25,386 nt of DNA from DATESZ01 sp035283845 (GTDB lineage: Bacteria > Desulfobacterota > Syntrophia > Syntrophales > JACQWR01), in assembly GCA_035283845.1 (NCBI GenBank), contig DATESZ010000234.1:1-25386 (forward strand), written 5' to 3'. The stretch's first letter is position 1; every line of letters begins with the position of its first letter. The translations under genes were made by a program, and so were the position numbers. Under the pieces are notes generated by a model. The model was not told the DNA's origin. It searched no databases and worked only from the letters and a program-made list of their open reading frames with translations. Shown in pieces: positions 1 through 7,507 of this stretch.

Positions 1-137
1 AAGTCGCTTTTCCCTCCCCTGGTGGGAGGGAATAAAAGGGAGGGGGGGAATAACATTCAGTAATACGGCCACTTATCACCCCCACCCTAACCCTCCCCCG
101 TCAAGGGGGAGGAGATTTCGGACTTTTTACGAGATCA
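1..137. repeat. Intergenic CT-rich palindromes and repeat end downstream of the HD-GYP gene
   Basis: No gene is visible here. The stretch holds two palindromes, one with CCCTCCC/GGGAGGG arms near positions 12-30 and one with CCTCCCCC/GGGGGAGG arms near 92-112. The second may act as the transcription terminator of the minus-strand gene that ends at 138. At 121-133 lies GACTTTTTACGAG, the end motif of the repeat seen complete at 6396-6476. It runs directly into the stop codon of the HD-GYP gene. The palindromes belong to the same family as those at 6252-6346 and 17766-17788. Confidence 0.6.
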
Positions 138-1649
138 TCAACCTTGGAGACTCTCATAGATCTCCTCGAATTGGGAACCATTATCACTGAATATCTTCAG
201 AACCTTAGGGTCGAAATGCCGTGGCAGGGTCCGCTCGTCTCCCTGGGTGATGATACGGTAGGCCTGGGCATGATCGAAGGCCTCCTTGTAAATCCGTTTG
301 TTCCTAAGGGCGTCATATTGGTCAGCAATATTCACGATCCGGCCTTCGATGGGAATCTGCTCCTTCTGCAAGGCCTTGGGATAGCCGGTTCCATCCCATC
401 GTTCGTGGTGGGTTAAACAGATAGAGCGGCCCATACGCAGGCGGGCATGCCCTCCAACGATTCGCGCCCCGTAGGCGGTGTGCATCTTCATTGTAGTCAC
501 TTCGACCCCGATGAGCCTGGTCGGCTTCTTCAGGATGGCTTCCTGGATGTGGATCTTGCCCACATCGTGAAGGGGGGCCTGCTGGCGAATGGTCTGGACG
601 AACTTGTCCTTGAGTCCCAGCTTCTCTGCAATAAATGCCGCATATTCCCCGACTCGCAAAATATGCCGGCCCGTATCCTCATCGTTCACCTCCGAAGCCC
701 GCGCCAGGGAATGGATCATATAGACAAACGCGTCCTCCGTCTCGCGGATCTGTTTCGACAGGGACCGGAGAAAATCGCTCATGCCTACCATGTTGTTGAG
801 GACGGCCGCATCGTAGCTGCTGACCGCAGTATCGTAGTTCAGGGCAATGACACAGAGGGTGTCGCTCAAGAAGTAAACCATGTTGTCTATCTTCAGGGAA
901 TAGCCCCGGAGGGCATTGACGAGCGGCAGGAACTCCGGCTGCAGCAGATCCTCTGATCTTAAGAAGCCCCTCTTCGTCTCGTTCTGGTTTTTCAAGGGCA
1001 GGCTGGTGTGGATATGCCCCTTGATTGACGTACTTTGCAGTACGCCAAAGACCGATTCGTAGAGATGCCACTGCCAGTAATTCCTATCCCCCCGGTAGCC
1101 TACCAGAACCTGTTGGGGTCTCTGGGACTGATCCAACGTTTTGCGGATGATCTGGCTCACAATGCCGCTGATCTTCGAGATGAAGTCGAAATCTATGGGA
1201 TTGAAGGTCTTGATGATGTTTTCCCCGTAGTCGGTCAGGCTGTTCATGGTGTTATAGGCATGTCTGAGCCGGTCGTTGGCCTCCTTTAACCGGAGCAGCA
1301 TTCTGATGCGCGCAATCACTTCACCCTGGTCGATGGGCTTCGTGATGAAGTCTTCCGCCCCCGCTTCGATGCCCCTGATCCGGTCTTCCTTGGATACCAG
1401 GGCCGTCAGCATGACTACGGGAATATCGCGGTAACGATCATCCGCCTTGACCTGCCGGCATAACTCAAACCCGTCGACTTCGGGCATCATCACGTCCGTG
1501 AGGATGATATCCACCTTCTCTTTTTCAACCTTCAGGAAGGCATCCCGTCCGTTAATCGCCGTAACGACTTGATATCCGCGGATTTCAAGCAGCATCTTGA
1601 GCACGCTGCAGATTTCTACCTCGTCATCGACTACCAGAATCCTGGCCAT
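138..1649 (-). CDS. Response regulator with C-terminal HD-GYP domain (predicted c-di-GMP phosphodiesterase)
   Basis: A 503-residue cytoplasmic regulator. Residues 1-122 form a receiver domain with acidic residues D8/D9, phospho-acceptor D52, T82 and K104. Residues about 130-305 form a region I do not recognise. Residues about 310-500 form an HD-GYP domain. The expected metal and substrate residues are all visible: H329, the HD pair at 361-362 followed by VGK, H390, the HH pair at 414-415 in HHERWDGTGYP, and D443. Enzymes with this full set usually hydrolyse cyclic di-GMP, so activity is likely. The gene lies 61 bp downstream of a histidine kinase on the same strand, so the two upstream kinases (1711-6206) are the obvious candidates for phosphorylating it. 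It could also receive phosphate from the Wsp-like system further upstream; nothing in the sequence settles this. Confidence 0.93.
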   Translation of the reverse strand: MARILVVDDEVEICSVLKMLLEIRGYQVVTAINGRDAFLKVEKEKVDIILTDVMMPEVDGFELCRQVKADDRYRDIPVVMLTALVSKEDRIRGIEAGAEDFITKPIDQGEVIARIRMLLRLKEANDRLRHAYNTMNSLTDYGENIIKTFNPIDFDFISKISGIVSQIIRKTLDQSQRPQQVLVGYRGDRNYWQWHLYESVFGVLQSTSIKGHIHTSLPLKNQNETKRGFLRSEDLLQPEFLPLVNALRGYSLKIDNMVYFLSDTLCVIALNYDTAVSSYDAAVLNNMVGMSDFLRSLSKQIRETEDAFVYMIHSLARASEVNDEDTGRHILRVGEYAAFIAEKLGLKDKFVQTIRQQAPLHDVGKIHIQEAILKKPTRLIGVEVTTMKMHTAYGARIVGGHARLRMGRSICLTHHERWDGTGYPKALQKEQIPIEGRIVNIADQYDALRNKRIYKEAFDHAQAYRIITQGDERTLPRHFDPKVLKIFSDNGSQFEEIYESLQG

Positions 1650-1710
1650 GTTTTATCCCCCCTAAATCATTAATCGACGATCTTTCCGCGGCAGGTCCAG
1701 GCCTGACCCG

Positions 1711-3546
1711 CTAAACGACTACGGGCAGTTCGATATGAAATGCCGCCCCGCCCCACTCATTGTTCTCTGCCCAGATTTTGCCTCCCTGATCCTCGATGAT
1801 CCGGTTGACGATCGCCAGGCCCAGTCCCGTTCCCTTTCCGGGCGCCCGGGTTGTGAAGAAGGGATCGAAGATCCGCTTCAGGTTTTCCTCTTTGATGCCA
1901 TGCCCCCGGTCAGAGATGGTCATTCTGATCGACCTTAGCCCCTGATGATCGATCCTGCTCTCGGTCGTGATGGTGATACGCCTGTTGTCCCTGCCTTCCA
2001 TGGCATCCAGGGCATTATTCATCAGAATCAGGAAAACCTGATCGAGGCCCCCTTTATCCAGGGTAGGCATCGGCAAATCCTCTTCCAACTGCAGGTCGAT
2101 CGCAATGGACTCCCTGTTCAACCGCTCAGCAAGGACAGTCAGGGAACGGCGAATCATGCCGTTCAAATCACACGGGGTTTGCAGTGACCGCGCCGCCTGG
2201 GTCAACTGATCAAGGTCATGGATGATCTTGACGATCCGGTCAATCTGTTGTTGGCAGATAGAGAGCGAGTCCTGGTACGTATCGGAAAGCCTTTCCAGTT
2301 GCTCCAGGAGCTGCAGCCGCATGGAAAGGATGTTGACGGGGTTGAGGATTTCATGGGCCAGGCCGGCGGCCAGTTTTCCTGTCGCTGCCATCTTCTCGGA
2401 CTGGATCAACATATCCGTCGTTTCCTGAAGATGCCGCGTCGTCCGTCTCAAGTCTTCTTCAATCCTTTTTCGTTCCGTCACATCCATGGAATTCCCCAGC
2501 ACCGCCCGTCGGCCCTGGTACTGAATGGATGTCACCGTCTCCACGATCCACCTGATGCCGCCGTCCTTGCCTATGATTCTGAACTCATAGGGATCCTGCC
2601 GACGTCTCTTCAGCATGCTGCCGGTATTCCGCTTCACCTCTTCCCTGTCGTCGGGATGAACGAACATAGACGCGTCCATTCCGATCATCTCCGCCGCTGA
2701 ATAGCCGGTATAAGCGGCCATGTTGCTATTGTTGAAGCAAAACTTTCCGTCCTGGATGATATAGATGCCGGCATAGGAACTTTCCGCCAGGGTTCTGTAT
2801 AGATCATCCGACTGGAGGCGGGCTCGTTCGCTCTTCAGGCCGCCAGCGCCGAAGATGAAAATGCCGGCCAGACCCAGCCCCCAGAGCAGGGTATGAAGTT
2901 GCGACAGCATGACGGTTCTGCTTCTTTCCACGGCCCGCAGCGGCGCCATGGGCACGGAGACGCTGAGGCCGCCCCGGATGCCGCCTTCCCTGTCTCCCTG
3001 CGCGGTGTGGCATTTCAGAGCCACGGTAACAAAAGGCTTCATGAACCGCATATATTCCGTGCCATCCAGTGTTTGAATAACGGTGGCTTCCTTCCGGCCC
3101 TCTTCAAACGCCTTCAACGCCTGACCTTCCCAGGGATCGGGTTTGTTTTCCGGGCGTAGGGGGCGGAGACTGGTGATGTGTCCTTTCACGCCGCTTTTCT
3201 CATACTGTTCATAGATTTGACGCATGACATATTCCGGATTCATCAGGGTGAGATCCTCCCCCGTCGATACGTCTTTGTCCAGTACGTCGTGGAGATTGGG
3301 GTTGGGCGGGGTGGTAGGCGTCACGTGTACATGAACGCCGTTCTGGGCTACCCAGGAAAGAAAAGTCATGTCCTTATCGAAGATCAGTCGCGCGATAAGT
3401 TCGGCCCTGGCCAGGGTCAACTTTCTCGTGTAATGGATGTTCCACGCGAGGGAAGCTGCGCTGATGACCGTCCATAAAACGGCCCCCCAGAGGAGATAGG
3501 TCTTTACCTGGGCAAGACGATGATGGGAAAAGGTCGTTTTTTTCAT
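1711..3546 (-). CDS. Membrane PAS sensor histidine kinase with Tll0287/DUF3365-like periplasmic domain
   Basis: The preferred start gives 611 residues. Its ATG overlaps the upstream kinase's TGA as ATGA, whereas a further-upstream start would add 26 unrelated residues. Order: transmembrane helix about 17-38; periplasmic domain about 40-215 that ends in the family signature around ALKCH (176-180) and GGIRGGLSV; second helix about 218-237; PAS about 250-365; HisKA with H398 in AHEILNPVN; HATPase with N510/N511, DRGHG and GKGTGLGLA. In this sensor family the signature is often a haem-type CxxCH. Here the first cysteine is alanine, so covalent haem attachment would be at most single-thioether. 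It probably autophosphorylates H398 and passes phosphate to the REC/HD-GYP protein 61 bp downstream. It has no receiver domain of its own. Domain calls are firm; the ligand is unknown. Confidence 0.9.
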   Translation of the reverse strand: MKKTTFSHHRLAQVKTYLLWGAVLWTVISAASLAWNIHYTRKLTLARAELIARLIFDKDMTFLSWVAQNGVHVHVTPTTPPNPNLHDVLDKDVSTGEDLTLMNPEYVMRQIYEQYEKSGVKGHITSLRPLRPENKPDPWEGQALKAFEEGRKEATVIQTLDGTEYMRFMKPFVTVALKCHTAQGDREGGIRGGLSVSVPMAPLRAVERSRTVMLSQLHTLLWGLGLAGIFIFGAGGLKSERARLQSDDLYRTLAESSYAGIYIIQDGKFCFNNSNMAAYTGYSAAEMIGMDASMFVHPDDREEVKRNTGSMLKRRRQDPYEFRIIGKDGGIRWIVETVTSIQYQGRRAVLGNSMDVTERKRIEEDLRRTTRHLQETTDMLIQSEKMAATGKLAAGLAHEILNPVNILSMRLQLLEQLERLSDTYQDSLSICQQQIDRIVKIIHDLDQLTQAARSLQTPCDLNGMIRRSLTVLAERLNRESIAIDLQLEEDLPMPTLDKGGLDQVFLILMNNALDAMEGRDNRRITITTESRIDHQGLRSIRMTISDRGHGIKEENLKRIFDPFFTTRAPGKGTGLGLAIVNRIIEDQGGKIWAENNEWGGAAFHIELPVVV

Positions 3547-6206
3547 GGGACGCTTCCCTGGGATGATGTGGATCCCGAGGGGGCGTGGACGGGCAGCTCT
3601 ATGCAAAAGGAAGCCCCTCCCCACTCGTTGTTATTCGCCCGGACCCTGCCTCCGTGGTCCTGAATTATCCTGTAGGCGATGGACAAACCCAGGCCCGTTC
3701 CCTTCCCCGGCTCCTTCGTTGTGAAAAAGGGATCGAAGATCTTGCCGATGGCTTCCTCAGGAATACCCGTCCCCCGGTCTGCAAAAATCACCCTCACAAA
3801 CTCCCTCTCCGCTTCGATCACCAGCTCCGTTGAAACCTGCAGAACCTTTTGCGGCGCTGCCTCCATGGCATCCACGGCATTGTTCACCAGATTCAGAAAC
3901 ACCTGGCCCAGCCTGTTTTTATCCAGCGGGATGGACGGCAGGTCGGACCGGAGCTGCAGGTCCGCCGCCACCTTGTTCAACCGCAGCTTGGGGACAATCA
4001 GGTTGAAGGTCTGCTCTATCAAATGGTTGATATTCCCGGGCACGGTTTCCTCTGGTCCGACCCGGGCAAACTGGTTCAGGTCCTGGGAAATCTTCACGAT
4101 ACGCTCGACCTGTTCCTGGCATACTTTTATTGAATTTGCTAACTTTTCATGCGATAACTCCTCCACACCCCAAATCTGGAGGTGCAGCGAGATGGTGTTA
4201 AGAGGGTTAAGTATCTCATGGGTTACCCCCGCCGCCAGCGTTCCGATGGCCGCCAGTTTATCAGACTGCACCAGCATGTCCTGGGTCTCCTGAAGCCGGC
4301 GAAGGCTATTGTGTAATTCCTCCTTACTTTCTCGGAGCGTTTCCACTGACTGCAAGCGGGCAACTGCGATACCGATGCTGAGGCCAATTCTTTCAAAAAA
4401 TTGGATCATTTCGACCGTAAGCAAATTCCGTCGCGAATCGTTCAACTGTAAAAGGCCGATGATCTCATCACCCGATCGCAGGGGAATCAGTGCCAGGGAC
4501 TCGTACCCCTCTGCGTTGCAGCGGTTTCTCGTTCGACCTTGGCGTTCCTCCTCGGTGGTCGAGGCCATAAGCATTGTTGCGCTGTTCGTCCAGAAGCTCC
4601 CGCCCCCCGTGAAAAAGGGCTGAGAGGAATCTACCCGGCCGCACAGGATGTTACCATACATGCACTCAAAAATCGGACCGCCCTGAGAATCACGGATGAT
4701 TTCACCGGCTTCATCATGTGCGCAAAGAGAATTTTCCGCTTCCAGGAAATGGTCGGGAAAACCGTTGGTCACATAGTAGGGATAATCTTCTCCATCCCGA
4801 AGACGAACACCGATGGCCTCGATACCTGTGTGCTCTTTCAGCAAATGAAGGATGTCGCGGATCAGGTTGATGATTTCGTTCGGACGGTTCAATGTTTCTA
4901 AAATTTTGCTGGTTAATGCCTGCCGCTTCTCTATTCGCTTCCTCTCAGAGATATCCTCAGCCATACCATCATAATGAAGAAGACGTCCTTTTTCATCACG
5001 AACGGCCTGCATATTGAAGGACGCCCAGCCGATGCTGCCGTCCTTCCGATAAAACCGGAATTCATGTTTTTCTACCCGGCCATTCGTTGCAATCATCTGC
5101 ATCACTGTTGTCCGTTCTTCCGGGTCCACATAGAGCTGATGCGAAATATCTGTGATCGCAGTCATGAGTTCCTCAGGAGAATCATAGCCTAATATGACTG
5201 CCAAGGCCGGATTGGCGGCAATATACCGACCATCTGGGGTCGACCGGTAAACCCCCTCGATCGCGTTCTCGAAGATGGATCGGTATTTCTCTTCAGCCTG
5301 GCGCATCTGGATATATAACGACGTGCTTTCCAGGATAGGGGCGATGATGTTCACGAGGACGCTCAACGCCTTTACCTGTCCTAAGGTAAAATGACGACGA
5401 CCCTGTATGATATTGACATTCAGCACACCGACCAGGTTGCCCCCCGCCAGCATCGGCATGGAAACTGCGGCCCGTATGTCGGCGCGCGGGTTGATGGGGA
5501 AAAAACGCTGATCATCTACCTCTCCGTTCAAGACAACGGGTTCGCGGTTGCGTGCCGCCCAGCCGGCGATACCCTTATCCAGGGGCACACGCTCTCCGAT
5601 GTACGAACTGTGCCCGCCGCCGCGGACAATGGCGACGTAAAGCTCCTTTCCGTCACGAGTTGGGAGCATGATAGACACCTCATCAGCATCACACTGCTGA
5701 ATGGCGGCGTCGGCGACTTTACTCAGAATATCGCTCAAATCGGTAGAAAAGGCGATAGCCTTCCCTAACTCATGGATGGCCACCGTTTCCTTGAGTTGCA
5801 TATTTTCCATCCGCAGATGGCGCACCTCCATGGCCCGCGAGAGTAGCGGCAGGATGGCGGCAAGTTTGAACGGTTTAAGCATGTAATCAAAGGCGCCTAG
5901 CCTCATCGCCTCCACGGCTGTCTGAACCGTCCCATGCCCGGTCATGATGATGCCGACCAGATTCGGATCAATATCAAGTCCGGCCTGAAGCAGGGCAATG
6001 CCGTCCATTTCCGGCATCATCAGGTCGGTCAGAAGGAGGTCGTAATCCTGCTCTGTAAGTTCCTTCAAGGCGTCAGCGCCGGCGGTAAAACCCTGTGTTT
6101 TATACCCCTGTTTGGTAAGCGTCTCACAAAGGGCGCCCATCAGTTCGGCTTCATCGTCAACGATCATGATGCGGCCCACCTTGAAATTTTCATTATTTTT
6201 TGTCAT
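3543..6206 (-). CDS. Soluble hybrid histidine kinase, REC-GAF-PAS-GAF-HisKA-HATPase
   Basis: An 887-residue protein with no membrane segment. Order: receiver about 11-125 with D61 and K111; GAF about 145-295; PAS about 305-425; a second GAF-like domain about 430-620; HisKA with H663 in VTHEILNPLN; and HATPase with the N box QVFLNLVNNAVDAME, DRGTGI and GKGTGLGLS. The receiver lies N-terminal, so the kinase may itself be switched by another kinase. The second GAF carries four cysteines (C495, C515, C522, C563) that could bind a metal or sense redox; this is inference. It is the first gene of a tight three-gene set, with its stop overlapping the next kinase's start by 4 bp. The start is preceded by AGAGGT at 4-5 bp spacing. 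The C-terminal 20 residues after the ATPase domain are low complexity. Confidence 0.92.
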   Translation of the reverse strand: MTKNNENFKVGRIMIVDDEAELMGALCETLTKQGYKTQGFTAGADALKELTEQDYDLLLTDLMMPEMDGIALLQAGLDIDPNLVGIIMTGHGTVQTAVEAMRLGAFDYMLKPFKLAAILPLLSRAMEVRHLRMENMQLKETVAIHELGKAIAFSTDLSDILSKVADAAIQQCDADEVSIMLPTRDGKELYVAIVRGGGHSSYIGERVPLDKGIAGWAARNREPVVLNGEVDDQRFFPINPRADIRAAVSMPMLAGGNLVGVLNVNIIQGRRHFTLGQVKALSVLVNIIAPILESTSLYIQMRQAEEKYRSIFENAIEGVYRSTPDGRYIAANPALAVILGYDSPEELMTAITDISHQLYVDPEERTTVMQMIATNGRVEKHEFRFYRKDGSIGWASFNMQAVRDEKGRLLHYDGMAEDISERKRIEKRQALTSKILETLNRPNEIINLIRDILHLLKEHTGIEAIGVRLRDGEDYPYYVTNGFPDHFLEAENSLCAHDEAGEIIRDSQGGPIFECMYGNILCGRVDSSQPFFTGGGSFWTNSATMLMASTTEEERQGRTRNRCNAEGYESLALIPLRSGDEIIGLLQLNDSRRNLLTVEMIQFFERIGLSIGIAVARLQSVETLRESKEELHNSLRRLQETQDMLVQSDKLAAIGTLAAGVTHEILNPLNTISLHLQIWGVEELSHEKLANSIKVCQEQVERIVKISQDLNQFARVGPEETVPGNINHLIEQTFNLIVPKLRLNKVAADLQLRSDLPSIPLDKNRLGQVFLNLVNNAVDAMEAAPQKVLQVSTELVIEAEREFVRVIFADRGTGIPEEAIGKIFDPFFTTKEPGKGTGLGLSIAYRIIQDHGGRVRANNNEWGGASFCIELPVHAPSGSTSSQGSVP

Positions 6207-6251
6207 ATTAACCTCTGGTTTAGGCTCTTTCTCATTTCAAGTGGGTAAGTC

Positions 6252-6346
6252 CCCCTCCCTTGATGGGAGGGGTCAGGGGAGGGTGACATAAACCGCTCCC
6301 TCTTTAATCACCCCTCACCCTTACCCTCTCCCTCAATGGGAGAGGG
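6252..6346. repeat. Two CT-rich palindromes upstream of the hybrid kinase gene
   Basis: Two perfect hairpins. The first has CCCCTCCC at 6252-6259 and GGGAGGGG at 6265-6272 around a 5-nt loop. The second has CCCTCTCCC at 6324-6332 and GGGAGAGGG at 6338-6346 around a 5-nt loop. Similar stems recur at 12-30, 92-112 and 17766-17788, so this is a dispersed REP-like family rather than a gene-specific terminator. Neither hairpin is followed by a T-tract, which argues against a classic intrinsic terminator. Confidence 0.65.
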
Positions 6347-6395
6347 AATTCGAACCTTGCCTACTCAGTTTGAGAAAGATCCCTGGTTTAATTGT

Positions 6396-6476
6396 GACGG
6401 CCTCGTAAAAAGTCCGAATTTTCCCCTCTTTTGTCACACCGGAAGGACGCCTTGGGAGACTTTTTACGAGAGCATC
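6396..6476. repeat. Small element with CTCGTAAAAAGTC terminal inverted repeats
   Basis: CTCGTAAAAAGTC at 6402-6414 and its exact reverse complement at 6458-6470 bracket about 43 bp. The match continues imperfectly outward to about 6396 and 6476. Further copies of the end motif lie at 121-133 and 7249-7261. The short length, inverted ends and lack of coding capacity suggest a non-autonomous mobile repeat (MITE- or REP-like). No target-site duplication is evident. Confidence 0.55.
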
Positions 6477-6716
6477 AATTGTCATTCATCCTTGAAACTC
6501 TTTGCGTTGCTTACATTTGAGAAAGGCAGGGCAATGCATACCCTTGTTCCTTTCCCGGGGATCCCCTCGCTCACGATATCAAACGTGCCTTTGTGTTCCT
6601 GGGCTATGCGCTGGCAAATGGCCAGTCCCAGCCCCGTGCCTTTTCCTTCCGGTTTCGTGGTAAAAAAGGCTTCCATTACCTTGGGTAAAATCTCCGGCGG
6701 TATCCCTACGCCCGTA
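6458..6716. repeat. 259-bp direct repeat, copy 1 (pairs with 7249-7507)
   Basis: This block matches 7249-7507 at a constant offset of 791 bp, with only two mismatches that I can find and no gaps. It contains the repeat end GACTTTTTACGAG plus the last part of the REC-histidine kinase gene. One mismatch is synonymous. The other changes Pro (here) to Leu 440 in the intact kinase. Recombination between the copies would delete a 791-bp circle that carries the DUF2283 gene. Confidence 0.9.
6482..6716 (-). pseudogene. 3' fragment of a histidine kinase (HATPase end only)
   Basis: A detached copy of the C-terminal 78 or so residues of the kinase encoded at 7273-8760, from just after the D-box through FFTTKPEGKGTGLGLA to the identical C terminus and stop codon. 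Similarity ends abruptly at 6716, where unrelated sequence begins. There is no HisKA, N box or usable upstream start apart from an internal Met at 6676, so no functional kinase can be made. At position 440 it keeps Pro, which is common in this motif in relatives, while the full-length gene has Leu. Confidence 0.88.
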
Positions 6717-6801
6717 ACTGAATAATCAGGAATTATCCCCCTTTGTTCCGGATTGCTTTTCTCTTTGCAGGTTGACGCTTTGTATGTTAGTATCTTTTCG
6801 T

Positions 6802-6894
6802 ATGAAATCGATTAGATTAACTCGACACGCCAAGAACAGGATGCGGCTCCATGATGTCATTACGGCGGTAAAAAAGAAAACAGGATGGAGGTGA
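6802..6894 (+). pseudogene. Truncated DUF4258-like ORF upstream of DUF2283
   Basis: A 30-residue ORF beginning MKSIRLTRHAKNRMRLHDV. This resembles the N terminus of DUF4258 proteins, which typically start with a hydrophobic strand followed by H-A-x-x-R-M and run to about 80-90 residues. After the first helix the frame jumps to a lysine-rich tail and stops at TGA 6892-6894. DUF4258 and DUF2283 genes often occur side by side as a toxin-antitoxin-like pair, so I read this as a remnant of the partner, with the middle deleted. A short functional leader peptide is the alternative. The family call rests on few residues. Confidence 0.5.
6887..6894 (+). promoter_or_regulatory. Strong ribosome binding site fixing a TTG start
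   Basis: GGAGGTGA matches the anti-Shine-Dalgarno sequence over 8 bases and lies 6 bp before TTG at 6901. It also contains the stop codon of the upstream DUF4258 remnant, so the two reading frames are likely translationally coupled. Confidence 0.8.
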
Positions 6895-6900
6895 TTTGTT

Positions 6901-7143
6901 TTGAAAATCGAATATGATAGAGAGGCCGATGCGCTGTACATACGGCTCAAGACGGCCAATGTTGATGATAACATAGATATAGAAGAAGGGATTACCATCG
7001 ACGTTGACGAAAACAGGCATCTGGTCGGCATTGAGATCCTTGATGTCAGTAAAAAATTATCCTTGGAAGATATTGCCAATATCACGATTGAAAACCTTCC
7101 TCTTGAGAATTTAAAACAGCCGCTGCCTGATCCCACTTTTTAA
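6901..7143 (+). CDS. DUF2283 domain protein (small antitoxin-like)
   Basis: An 80-residue protein beginning MKIEYDREADALYIRL, the hallmark of DUF2283. It continues with an acidic strand-rich segment (IDIEEGITIDVDENRHLVGIEI can be followed in two pieces around residues 25-46) and an acidic, proline-rich tail. It starts at TTG, supported by the GGAGGTGA site six bases upstream. Family members are often found next to DUF4258 proteins and are suspected antitoxins, though their biochemistry is poorly known. Here the DUF4258 partner is reduced to a 30-codon remnant, leaving this gene as a possible orphan antitoxin. It is the only plus-strand gene in the first 18 kb and lies inside a 791-bp unit bounded by duplicated kinase 3' ends, which suggests acquisition. 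Confidence 0.85.
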   Translation: MKIEYDREADALYIRLKTANVDDNIDIEEGITIDVDENRHLVGIEILDVSKKLSLEDIANITIENLPLENLKQPLPDPTF

Positions 7144-7163
7144 ACACCCTAACCCTCCCCTTG

Positions 7164-7261
7164 GAGACTGTGTCGTAATAGGGGAAATTGTCATTCCGGT
7201 CCCTCTTTGGTCATTCCGGCACGTCACCCCGGTGAAAACCGGTGTGACGACTTTTTACGAG
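7164..7261. repeat. Chimeric repeat: one end of the GAGACTGTGTC element joined to one end of the CTCGTAAAAAGTC element
   Basis: Positions 7164-7187 match the reverse complement of the right end of the 131-bp elements at 17097 and 17847 (GAGACTGTGTCGTAAT followed by AGGGGAAA). Positions 7249-7261 are GACTTTTTACGAG, the end of the element at 6396-6476. Between them are short TCATTCCGG repeats and a hairpin with CCGGT/ACCGG arms around GAAA near 7228-7241. It looks like two different elements recombined or inserted into one another. Confidence 0.55.
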
Positions 7262-7507
7262 AGCATCAATTGTCATTCATCCTTGAAACTCTTTGCGTTG
7301 CTTACATTTGAGAAAGGCAGGGCAATGCATACCCTTGTTCCTTTCCCGGGGATCCCCTCGCTCACGATATCAAACGTGCCTTTGTGCTCCTGGGCTATGC
7401 GCTGGCAAATGGCCAGTCCCAGCCCCGTGCCTTTTCCTTCCAGTTTCGTGGTAAAAAAGGCTTCCATTACCTTGGGTAAAATCTCCGGCGGTATCCCTAC
7501 GCCCGTA
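7249..7507. repeat. 259-bp direct repeat, copy 2 (inside the intact kinase gene)
   Basis: The partner of 6458-6716. It covers the last 235 bp of the kinase coding region and 24 bp downstream of its stop codon. The duplicated unit includes the GACTTTTTACGAG repeat end, so the duplication happened after that repeat was in place. Confidence 0.9.

Noticed and set aside
3005..3019. Functional c-type haem site CxxCH
   Set aside because: The first cysteine is alanine, so the standard two-thioether motif is not present.
3547..3624. N-terminal extension of the membrane kinase
   Set aside because: It overlaps the 3' end of the upstream kinase gene, and the ATGA-overlapping start leads directly into the first transmembrane helix.
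6324..6346. Intrinsic terminator
   Set aside because: The stem is perfect but lacks a following T-tract, lies upstream of the nearest gene's start, and belongs to a dispersed palindrome family.
6726..7136. Minus-strand 136-codon open frame opposite DUF2283
   Set aside because: The plus-strand frame has a perfect ribosome binding site and a recognisable family; the opposite frame has neither and looks like its shadow.
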